Assembly: GCA_025352585.1 (NCBI GenBank)
Contig: JANXTD010000216.1
Span: 1 to 7,616 of the forward strand
Direction of reading: 5' to 3'
Source of the DNA: Fimbriiglobus sp.
Lineage (GTDB): Bacteria > Planctomycetota > Planctomycetia > Gemmatales > Gemmataceae
Length of the DNA stretch: 7,616 nucleotides
Shown here: piece by piece, positions 1 to 6,425 of the stretch
How positions within the stretch are numbered: the first letter of the stretch is position 1
Layout of the letters: every line of letters starts with the position of its first letter
Notes under the pieces: model-generated
What the model saw: only the letters and a program-made list of their open reading frames with translations
The model's database searches: none
What the model was told of the DNA's origin: nothing
Position numbers and translations under genes: made by a program

Positions 1-233
1 CCGGCCGGCTTGGGCCGCGGCGTCGATCGGGTCGCGGCGGGGTCGCCGGGCTGGCCGGGGAGGCGCAGGCGGGCGAGGGCGTCGAGGCCGAAGCCGGGCA
101 GCGCGTCCTGCTCCGCGGGGGTCAGGCCCATCGCGGCCATCGGCGGCGGCGTGGACGACAGCAGCCTGCGGCGCAACTCCGCCGCGGAGATCGAGGGCGG
201 CAGCGGATCGGGCGGGGTGTTCGGGCTGGACAT
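1..233 (-). CDS. Hypothetical protein, N-terminal 77 residues (runs off left edge)
   Basis: Reading the minus strand from an ATG at 233-231, the frame stays open to the window edge, giving 77 complete codons of a protein whose C-terminus lies outside. I do not recognise the family. The visible part is proline-rich at the start (PNTPPDPLPP, residues 4-13), followed by a short charged helix-like stretch (AAELRRRLL, residues 17-25), another proline run (TPPPM), and a segment beginning LTPAEQDALPGFGLDAL (residues 37-53) that looks like a folded start. No signal peptide or membrane segment is visible, so a cytoplasmic protein is likely. A purine-rich GGAAGG (250-245) sits 11 bases before the ATG and may be a weak ribosome binding site. 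The gene is divergent from the large plus-strand VWA gene. The start choice is reasonable; the function is unknown. Confidence 0.6.
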   Translation of the reverse strand, partial: MSSPNTPPDPLPPSISAAELRRRLLSSTPPPMAAMGLTPAEQDALPGFGLDALARLRLPGQPGDPAATRSTPRPKPA

Positions 234-300
234 AAACCGGGGACCCTTCCTGGCGGGGTTCCTTGAGCCGGCGGCCGGGGCCGCGGCGTAAACCTAACGA

Positions 301-328
301 AACGTAGGGTGCCGCGGGGGCAAGTCAA
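301..328 (-). promoter_or_regulatory. Candidate sigma70-type promoter for the left-edge gene
   Basis: On the minus strand a TTGACT hexamer (328-323, five of six matches to the -35 consensus) is followed after 16 bases by TACGTT (306-301), which keeps the most conserved T, A and final T of a -10 box. Transcription would begin near 294, leaving a leader of about 60 bases before the ATG at 233. The surrounding sequence is very GC-rich, so a good -35 match stands out. The -10 box is poor, and promoter consensus in planctomycetes is not well defined, so this is a candidate only. Confidence 0.3.
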
Positions 329-465
329 GCCGAAATGCCCGCGTGCGGCCCCCCCGGCGGGCCTCCGGACGCCCCGACCCTCCCCGCCCGGCGCGAGACG
401 CTGCCGGTCCCGCCAGCCGTGCCGTTTAAGTGGCGGGGCCAAAAAATGCGGCGGGGCATTCGCGC

Positions 466-490
466 CAACAACGCCCCGCGCGGCGTGTTG
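466..490. other. Bulged stem-loop in the divergent intergenic region
   Basis: CAACAACGCC (466-475) pairs with GGCGTGTTG (482-490) to form a nine-base-pair stem with one bulged A and a six-base loop. It lies about 215 bp upstream of the VWA start codon. No T-tract follows on the plus strand, so it is not a standard terminator. It could be a leader-RNA structure or an operator half-site arrangement, or it could be chance in GC-rich DNA. Confidence 0.3.
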
Positions 491-690
491 AGCGGGGTAG
501 ATTCGACCCACCCCCTTTCCCCGGACCACTCGGGGTGCCGGGGTGCGCGGGTCGCCAGGCGGGAACCGGCCGGATTTCGGTGGGGGAACGCGGCGGCGAG
601 CCGTTAAGATTGAGTCGATCGCGTGTCGCTTTCCAGTCCCAGTGTCCCGCCCGCGGGTGCAGCCCCGCCGGCGGACCGACTTGCTGCCAG

Positions 691-695
691 AGGAG
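691..695 (+). promoter_or_regulatory. Ribosome binding site deciding the start of the VWA gene
   Basis: AGGAG lies 10 bases before the ATG at 706. It is the only good Shine-Dalgarno match near an in-frame start, and it places the hydrophobic export segment at the very N-terminus. The longer frame opening at 430 would instead bury that segment behind 92 low-complexity residues. Confidence 0.65.
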
Positions 696-705
696 CGCCC
701 GAGCA

Positions 706-3700
706 ATGACCTTCGCCACGAAGCTCCGGCTCATGACGGCGATTTTCGGGGTCGCGGCCGGTACCGCCGCCCTCGGAGTCGCCGTCTACGGGGAAATCCC
801 CAGCCGACCGTCCCCCGCCGCCGCCCGCCCGATCGCCGACCCCTTCCAAGCCGGGGCCGTCGCCGCGCAGACCAAGTTCAGCGCCCTGCCCACCGTGACC
901 TACCGCAACGCCTCCGGCGAGACGGCGTTCGCCTGGCAGGTCAAGCCCAAGGTGCCCGCGACCGCCGCCCGGCCGCGCGACGTGGTCGTCGTCATCGACA
1001 CGTCGGCGTCGCAGGCCGGCAACGCCCTCGACAACGCCCGGCTCATTCTGGAAGCGCTCGCCAAGGGGATGTCGCCCGCCGACCGCGTCAACGCCTGGAC
1101 CATCAACATCGACAACCCCGCGGCCACCCGGTCGCTGACGGGCGGCTTCGTCGCCCCGAACGCCGAGGCGCTGACCGCGGCGATCGTCAAGTTCGCCGAG
1201 AGCGAGTACGGCTCGGGTGCCGTCGATCTGGCCGCCGGGCTGACCGCGGCCGCGGCGTCGTTCGAGAACAAGCCCGACCGCTCGCAGACGATCCTGTTCC
1301 TGGGCGACGGCGAGTCGGCGGCCAGTAAGGTCGCGCTCACCGAGTCGGCCCGCGTCGGCCTCGGCCACAAGCTCGCCGACCAGGAAGTCGTCTTCCTCGC
1401 CGTGCCGCTCGGTGCCAAGGTCGACGCCGAGAACCTGCACGGCCTGGCGATGCTCACCGGCGGGGCCGTCGTCCGGCTCGCCGGGGCCGTCAACTCGCCG
1501 GCCGGCAAGGCGGCGTTCGCCGCCAAGCTGACCGCCGCGATCGACACGCCGATCCTGCGGCCCGACCGCGTGACCCTCCGCCCCGAAGGCGTCGAACTCT
1601 ACCCGACCCGCCTGCCGCCGCTGCGTTGCGACCGCGCCACGCTCGTGCTGGGGGCGACCAAGGCCGCCGACGTGACGGTGGCGATGCGCATCGAGGGCCG
1701 CGTCGGCACGACCAAGACGACCGTCGAACTCTCCGAGAAGCTGGCCGAGCCGTCGGGCGACAACTACTTCTTGGGCGCGATGCTCGACCAGTACCGCACC
1801 GCCGGGGCCAAGGACACGCCGGCGATGCTGGCGGCCGAGCGGACGCTGGCGATGGCCGGCGAGCAGTACCGCCTGTTCCGCGACGAGTTCACCGTGCAGG
1901 GCGTCTGGGCGATCTCCGCCGACCGTCTCGACCACGCCGAGAAGCTCTTCGCGGCGGCGCTCAAGATCGATCCCCAAGGCGCGGACGCCCAGTCGGGGCT
2001 GCGCGTCGTCGGCGGCATCCGCAACGGCAAGCTCAAGGCCGAGACCGTCAAGATCGGCCTCGTCAACGGCAAGTCGCTCGCCCGGCTGCAAGAGCCGCCC
2101 GCCGACCCCAAGCTCGACCCGGGGGCCAAGCCGGCTCCCGCGGCGGTCGCCCCGCCGGCCGGCGCGACGCCCGCCGAGCGAAACCTGATCACCGAGGCCC
2201 GCAACGCCCAGGCGGTCCTCGAGCAAGAGTACCGCATCGTCGTGGATGAGACGTTGCGCCGCGCCCGCCGGCTCCTCGCGACCGACCCCGACTCGTCGTA
2301 CGAAGACCTGAAGCGTCAGCGCGAGACGGTCCTGAACACCGAACTCCTCTCCGACACCTTCCGCCGCAAGCTCGCCGCGGACCTCGAGTCGGCGATGCGA
2401 GAGGTGACGCTGAAAGGCTCCGAGATCAAGCGCGAACTCGCGTCGCAGCGGGAGCGGATCGCCCAGAGCCGGCAACGCGTCGAGGAGAACGCCCAGCGGG
2501 CCACGCAGGAGGAGCAGACCCGCGCCCGCATCGACTCGTTCCGCAACCTGATGAGCCAGGCCCGCTACGAGTTGGCCCAGCAAGAGGCGCAGGTGATGAT
2601 CCAGGAGCGGATCAGCCGCGGCCAGACCTCCATCCCCGAGGCCTTCGCCAGCTACCGCATCGGCCAGCAGTCCACGAACCTCCGCGAACTCACCGAGCTG
2701 CGGCGGCTGCGCGAGAACAACTACCTGCTGACGATGTTGCAGGTCGAGAAGTCGTTCGTGCCGTACCCCGACGAGCCGCCGGTCCACTTCCCGCCGGCCT
2801 CCGTCTGGCGCGAGTTGACCGGCTCGCGGGTCGAGAAGTACAGCAACAACAACCTGGGGCCGGACGCCCCGGCGAGCTTCAAGCGGCTCCGCGGCATCCT
2901 CGAAGGCTACGAGGGCAAGAAGGTCTCGGTGGACGCCAAGGAGGGCACGACCCTCGCGACGCTGCTCCAGCAGTTGACCCAGGAGTACCAGGACGACGGC
3001 GTCCGGTTCATCTTCCGCCAGGACGTGTTCCCGGCCGACTTCAAGCCGGAGGAGGTCAAGCTCAAGACGAAGAATAACCTGACGGGCTTGCCGCTCGGGG
3101 CGTACCTCGACACGATCCTCCGCGACGTGAACATGAGCTGGATCGCCCGGCCGGAGTACATCGAGATCGGGCCGAACGACAGCACTTACTCCCTGCGCTA
3201 CGACGACAAGGTTACCCGCGTCTTCGACGTAGCCGAGTTGGTCGTCGGCATCCCGAACGCCCAGTCGAACTCGGCACTGATCCAGAATATCCAGGCCCTC
3301 GGGGCGCAGGCGACGATCTTCGGGACCACGCTGCAACCGATCGCCGGCCTCGGCATCGGCGGTGGCGGCGGGATCGGGGGCATCGGCGGGATCGGGGGCA
3401 TCGGCGGGATCGGGGGCATCGGCGGGATCGGGGGCATCGGAGGGGGCATCGGCGGCAGCGGCGGGGGCGGCCTCGGCGGCGGCTTGGCCGGTGGCGGCGG
3501 CTTCGGCGGCGGCCTCGGCGGCGGGGCGGCCGGCCAGGGCGGTGCCCTCCAGGGGGCGGCCGGCGGCAACCTCGGCCAACTCGGCTCGCAGTTCACCATC
3601 CAGGGCAACGACCAGAGCAAGACCCTCGCCTCGCTGATCACGCAAGTCGTGGCCCGCGGCGAGTGGGACCTCCGCAGCATCGGCGGCGTTAACGCCCAGG

Positions 3701-5250
3701 ACCTCGTCGGCCTGTTCGACCCGTCGCGGGCCGAGGAAGTCGGGGCCGTGGACGAGCGGCGGAAGAACTCGCTCGGCTTCTACCCGCCGGCGCGGGCGCT
3801 GGTCATCCGCGGCAGCCACCGCTACCACGCCAGCCCGTCGTTCAAGGTCAAGTTCGGCGAGGCCGCGATGGGGGCCGGCGGCCCCGGCCTGCCGGGCAAG
3901 GGCCAACTCGCGGGCAACCCCCCGGCGAAGCCCGACCCCAAGGCGGTCGCGGCCGCGCTCGCCCTCAAGGGCAAGCAGGACCCGCAGAAGCTGTGGAACG
4001 GCGTCTTCACCAGCGCCATCACCGACCCCGAGGTCGCCATCGACGCGGTGGACCTGCTCTTCGAGATGAAGGAGTTCGGCCACGCCACCGAGGTGCTCAA
4101 GGCCAGCCTCCGCAAGGGCCGCGTCAACGGCATCTGGACCCACGACGCCCTCGCCATCGCGCTCCAGAGCAGCCAGGGTTCGGCGGCCGAGGTCGAGCGC
4201 GCTTCGCTGTCGGGCGTCGATATGGACTCGGCGAACTCGTCGCTGTACTTGCAAGCCGCCAAGGCCGAGGACGGCCTGGGCAACCACGAAACCGCCCTGG
4301 CGTACTGCCAGCGGGCGTCGGCCATCGAGCCGAGTTCGCCGCACCCCTACGCCGACGCGCTGATCTACGCCGGCCGCGTCACCGACGTGAAGTCCGACGT
4401 GGTGCAGTGGGCGGCGACCAACCTGCTCAAGCGGGACTGGCCGGCCGACGACACCGACTACCACGGCACCACGAAGCGGAAGGTCGGCCTGATCGCTGGC
4501 ACGATGCTCGCCAAGGGCCGCAAGGACGACGCCGCGCTCCTGACCGGCCTCACCTCCGAGGGCACGGGCCGCGACATCGTCATCGAACTGCTGTACCAGG
4601 GCCGCGCCGATCTCGACCTGATCGTGACCGAGCCGACCGGGTCGGTTTGCTCGGCGACCCACAAGCGGACGACCAACGGCGGCCTGCTGAAGTGCGACAT
4701 CCTGGAGCAGCGGGACGACAACCGCTCCGAGGTGTACACCGCCGCGTCGGCCTTCCCCGGCACCTACGGCATCCGCGTCAAGAAGGTTCTGGGCACGCCG
4801 ATCGACAACCGCGCCCGCGTGAAGGTGACCAAGAACGCCAGCACCCCGGCCCAGTCGGTCGAGGTGTTCAGCGTCGAACTCACGGCCGACGCCACGGTGT
4901 CGGTGACGCTCGACGCGGGGAGCCGCAAGGACCTCGTGACGGTCCTGGCTGACGCCCGCGAGGCGCAGTCGGAATCGGCGCTCGCGGTCGACGACAACTC
5001 CGGCCCGTCGGGCGGCACCGGCGACCGGTTCAACGCCTCGCGCACGATGAACCTCGCGCTGCCGGCGTTGCAGCCGATGGTCGAGTCCCGCCTGCCGGGG
5101 ATCGCCGCCGGCGTGCCGGGGATGCGGTTCGAGACGAAGCTGGCGGCCGACCGCAAGAACGTCGTCGTCGCCGCGAAGCCGGTGTTCGTCGGCACCGCGA
5201 TCGACATCGCCACGCCGAAGATCGGCCTGCTGCCCAAGAGCGGCCTGTGA
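706..5250 (+). CDS. Giant exported VWA protein with secretin-like (STN) module, TPR helices and C-terminal beta domain
   Basis: A 1,514-residue protein of unknown role. The frame is open from 430, but the ATG at 706 is preferred: AGGAG (691-695) lies 10 bases upstream, and the protein then starts with basic residues and a hydrophobic segment (about 9-27), a signal peptide or anchor without a lipobox cysteine. Domains by residue: VWA about 92-240, with DTSAS at 98-102 and D201 in LGDGES; beta-rich segment about 283-350; TPR-like helices about 386-440; Pro/Ala linker about 464-490; long charged, probably coiled-coil helical region about 490-685; STN/secretin-N-like domain about 735-826; second secretin-like half, interrupted by a Gly-rich insert, about 835-1050; TPR-like helices about 1085-1285 (clearest 1184-1217); beta domain resembling DUF2135/YfaP about 1289-1395; conserved-looking tail to 1514. 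Such modules are familiar in planctomycete surface or periplasmic proteins. Domain names come from recalled family patterns, not a search. It is followed by a strong terminator. Confidence 0.9.
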   Translation: MTFATKLRLMTAIFGVAAGTAALGVAVYGEIPSRPSPAAARPIADPFQAGAVAAQTKFSALPTVTYRNASGETAFAWQVKPKVPATAARPRDVVVVIDTSASQAGNALDNARLILEALAKGMSPADRVNAWTINIDNPAATRSLTGGFVAPNAEALTAAIVKFAESEYGSGAVDLAAGLTAAAASFENKPDRSQTILFLGDGESAASKVALTESARVGLGHKLADQEVVFLAVPLGAKVDAENLHGLAMLTGGAVVRLAGAVNSPAGKAAFAAKLTAAIDTPILRPDRVTLRPEGVELYPTRLPPLRCDRATLVLGATKAADVTVAMRIEGRVGTTKTTVELSEKLAEPSGDNYFLGAMLDQYRTAGAKDTPAMLAAERTLAMAGEQYRLFRDEFTVQGVWAISADRLDHAEKLFAAALKIDPQGADAQSGLRVVGGIRNGKLKAETVKIGLVNGKSLARLQEPPADPKLDPGAKPAPAAVAPPAGATPAERNLITEARNAQAVLEQEYRIVVDETLRRARRLLATDPDSSYEDLKRQRETVLNTELLSDTFRRKLAADLESAMREVTLKGSEIKRELASQRERIAQSRQRVEENAQRATQEEQTRARIDSFRNLMSQARYELAQQEAQVMIQERISRGQTSIPEAFASYRIGQQSTNLRELTELRRLRENNYLLTMLQVEKSFVPYPDEPPVHFPPASVWRELTGSRVEKYSNNNLGPDAPASFKRLRGILEGYEGKKVSVDAKEGTTLATLLQQLTQEYQDDGVRFIFRQDVFPADFKPEEVKLKTKNNLTGLPLGAYLDTILRDVNMSWIARPEYIEIGPNDSTYSLRYDDKVTRVFDVAELVVGIPNAQSNSALIQNIQALGAQATIFGTTLQPIAGLGIGGGGGIGGIGGIGGIGGIGGIGGIGGIGGGIGGSGGGGLGGGLAGGGGFGGGLGGGAAGQGGALQGAAGGNLGQLGSQFTIQGNDQSKTLASLITQVVARGEWDLRSIGGVNAQDLVGLFDPSRAEEVGAVDERRKNSLGFYPPARALVIRGSHRYHASPSFKVKFGEAAMGAGGPGLPGKGQLAGNPPAKPDPKAVAAALALKGKQDPQKLWNGVFTSAITDPEVAIDAVDLLFEMKEFGHATEVLKASLRKGRVNGIWTHDALAIALQSSQGSAAEVERASLSGVDMDSANSSLYLQAAKAEDGLGNHETALAYCQRASAIEPSSPHPYADALIYAGRVTDVKSDVVQWAATNLLKRDWPADDTDYHGTTKRKVGLIAGTMLAKGRKDDAALLTGLTSEGTGRDIVIELLYQGRADLDLIVTEPTGSVCSATHKRTTNGGLLKCDILEQRDDNRSEVYTAASAFPGTYGIRVKKVLGTPIDNRARVKVTKNASTPAQSVEVFSVELTADATVSVTLDAGSRKDLVTVLADAREAQSESALAVDDNSGPSGGTGDRFNASRTMNLALPALQPMVESRLPGIAAGVPGMRFETKLAADRKNVVVAAKPVFVGTAIDIATPKIGLLPKSGL
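3367..3438 (+). repeat. Four perfect 18-bp tandem repeats encoding GGIGGI
   Basis: The unit GGCGGGATCGGGGGCATC occurs four times head to tail without a mismatch (3367-3384, 3385-3402, 3403-3420, 3421-3438). The copies are followed by a degenerate piece (GGAGGGGGCATC) and more glycine codons. Each unit adds Gly-Gly-Ile-Gly-Gly-Ile. The repeats form the core of a glycine-rich insert (about residues 882-955, nucleotides about 3349-3570) within the secretin-like module of the VWA protein. Because 18 is a multiple of three, gain or loss of copies would keep the frame. The identity at every base suggests recent slippage expansion. Confidence 0.95.
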
Positions 5251-5271
5251 CCGGATCGTGAGTAAAAGCCG

Positions 5272-5304
5272 AAGGCCGGCCGGAGCAATCCGGCCGGCCT
5301 TTTT
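5272..5304 (+). terminator. Strong intrinsic terminator with GCAA tetraloop, shared by convergent genes
   Basis: AAGGCCGGCCGGA (5272-5284) pairs perfectly with TCCGGCCGGCCTT (5289-5301), a 13-bp stem closed by the loop GCAA (5285-5288), which is a GNRA tetraloop on the plus transcript. Five T residues (5300-5304) follow, as expected for Rho-independent termination of the VWA gene that ends at 5250. On the minus strand the hairpin lies just after the ATPase stop codon (5322-5320). The T-tract there is weaker (CTTTTAC, opposite 5263-5269), so it may act bidirectionally but best on the plus strand. Confidence 0.9.
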
Positions 5305-5319
5305 CGTGCGCGTTCGCCC

Positions 5320-6342
5320 CTACACGTCGCCCAACAGGTTGGGCACTTTCTCGCGGAGGTGGTCGATCTCCTGGTGCGTCTCGCCGAGGTAGGCCAGCAA
5401 CCGCAGGTCGTCGCGCGACACGGTGCCGCCGCTGAGCAGCCAGGCGCGCACCCGGAAGAGCTTGTAGAGCTTCACGAGCTTGCGGTCGCTGATGAAGATT
5501 TTGTCCTCGCGCACGAGGGTCTTGACGAGCCGCTGGAACTCGCGGAACACGTCGGCGGGGAAGAAGACTTCGCGGTCGTTGGCCTCCTCGCCGCGGGCGT
5601 CGGCGGTGCGGCGGCTGAACAGGTGCGTCAGGTAGCGGTTGGCCTTCAGGAAGTCGTCGAGGCTTGCGTGCCCCTCGGCCCACGGCTTCTGGTTGAGCCC
5701 CTTGTACGACTCATTTTGCAGACCGATGTCGATCAACTCGGTGAAGTGGTCGTCCTGCACCGGCCGGCTCTGGACCTTCAACACGAAGCGGTCCTTGAGC
5801 GCCGCCAACTCGCCCTGCTCCGGGATCTCGTTGGTCGCGGCGAACATCACGCGCAGCGGCACCGGCTCCGGCACGCCGTCCTGGTAGAACTTGCGCTCGT
5901 TGATGATCGTCAACAGGATGTTGAGGATCGCCGAGTTCGACTTGAAGATCTCGTCGAGGAAGACGAGCTTCGCCGTCGGCAGCTTGCCCTCCTTGCGGCG
6001 GATGTATTTCCCGTCGCGCAGCTCCTTGATGTCGATCGCGCCGATGATCTCGCTCGGCTCGGTGAAGCGGGTCAGCATGTACTCGAAGTAGTCGCCCTCC
6101 CCCATGCCCAGCGCGTCCTTGAACTTCAGCACCAAGTCGGACTTGGCCGTACCGGGCGGGCCGACAATGAGCAGCGGCTCTTGTGCAACGGCGGCGACGC
6201 ACATCAGGTCGATGAGTTCCTGCTTGTGGACGAAGAAGCGGCCGAGTGCCGTGCGGAAGCGGTTGATACGCTTGCGGAGGTCGTCGGCTTCGCTCTGGAG
6301 GTCGGCGAGGGTTGCGTCTTCGGCCGAGGGCTTTTTCGCCAT
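5320..6342 (-). CDS. RavA-like MoxR-family AAA+ ATPase
   Basis: A complete 340-residue cytosolic AAA+ ATPase. After a charged helix (about 11-40) come Walker A GPPGTAKS (61-68), Walker B LVFLDE (126-131), sensor 1 in AATNE with N171, and a likely arginine finger at R185 (LKDRF). A helical lid domain (about 225-325) contains ISDRK, whose R287 is a candidate sensor 2. The stretch FEYMLTRFTEPSEIIGAIDI (86-105), the LNILLTIINER motif, and the overall pattern match the RavA branch of MoxR proteins. RavA of Escherichia coli is longer (about 500 residues) because of an extra domain absent here. MoxR proteins act as chaperone-like ATPases, often remodelling or activating VWA partners; the substrate here is unknown. 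The ATG at 6342 lacks a strong ribosome binding site. The gene lies 83 bp after a same-strand helical protein and is convergent with the VWA gene. Confidence 0.93.
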   Translation of the reverse strand: MAKKPSAEDATLADLQSEADDLRKRINRFRTALGRFFVHKQELIDLMCVAAVAQEPLLIVGPPGTAKSDLVLKFKDALGMGEGDYFEYMLTRFTEPSEIIGAIDIKELRDGKYIRRKEGKLPTAKLVFLDEIFKSNSAILNILLTIINERKFYQDGVPEPVPLRVMFAATNEIPEQGELAALKDRFVLKVQSRPVQDDHFTELIDIGLQNESYKGLNQKPWAEGHASLDDFLKANRYLTHLFSRRTADARGEEANDREVFFPADVFREFQRLVKTLVREDKIFISDRKLVKLYKLFRVRAWLLSGGTVSRDDLRLLAYLGETHQEIDHLREKVPNLLGDV

Positions 6343-6386
6343 GTCGCGGTGCGTCCGTCACGGAGGAACTGGGCGGGGGACGGGCA

Positions 6387-6415
6387 ATTGTAACGCCGCC
6401 GCGCCCCTTGGGGAA
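6387..6415 (-). promoter_or_regulatory. Weak candidate promoter between helical-protein gene and ATPase gene
   Basis: In the 83-bp gap (6343-6425) the minus strand carries TACAAT (6392-6387), five of six matches to a -10 box and a rare AT-rich island here. Seventeen bases upstream is TTCCCC (6415-6410), a poor -35 match. A start near 6380 would give a leader of about 38 bases. The short inverted repeat CCCC-TT-GGGG (6404-6413) overlaps the upstream edge. The ATPase may therefore have its own promoter in addition to read-through from the upstream gene. Confidence 0.3.
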
Positions 6416-6425
6416 TCTCCGGCGC

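Larger units (their letters stand above)
234..705. other. 472-bp divergent intergenic region without a convincing gene
   Basis: This stretch separates the left-edge minus-strand gene from the plus-strand VWA gene. Open frames cross it on both strands, but they begin far from any ribosome binding site and their translations are arginine/proline/glycine-rich, as expected from random high-GC DNA. It contains a candidate minus-strand promoter (301-328), a bulged stem-loop (466-490), a small hairpin CCCCG/CGGGG (519-523 with 531-535), and a tandem duplication of CGGGGTGC (531-546). I found no reliable promoter for the plus-strand gene. A TAAGAT at 605-610 has no matching -35 box. Confidence 0.6.

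Noticed and set aside
491..514. tRNA T-arm-like sequence (GGGT, seven-base loop, ACCC) around 495-510
   Set aside because: The loop AGATTCG is out of register with the TTCRANY pattern on either strand, and no matching acceptor, D or anticodon arms are found nearby.
430..705. N-terminal extension of the VWA protein by 92 residues
   Set aside because: The extension is arginine/proline/glycine-rich without domain features and would bury the hydrophobic export segment. The ATG at 706 has a good ribosome binding site.
604..4662. Minus-strand open frame of 1,352 codons opposite the VWA gene
   Set aside because: It mirrors the plus-strand gene codon for codon, its translation is a low-complexity mix of R, G, A, L, D and V, and the Gly-Ile repeat turns into a DAPDPA repeat. 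Long antisense frames of this kind are expected opposite high-GC coding DNA. The plus-strand product has recognisable domains, a ribosome binding site and a terminator.
5359..6393. Plus-strand open frame of 344 codons opposite the ATPase gene
   Set aside because: It is an antisense shadow. The minus-strand frame carries intact Walker A, Walker B and sensor motifs, while this translation is a repetitive valine/leucine/glutamate-rich string with no motif.
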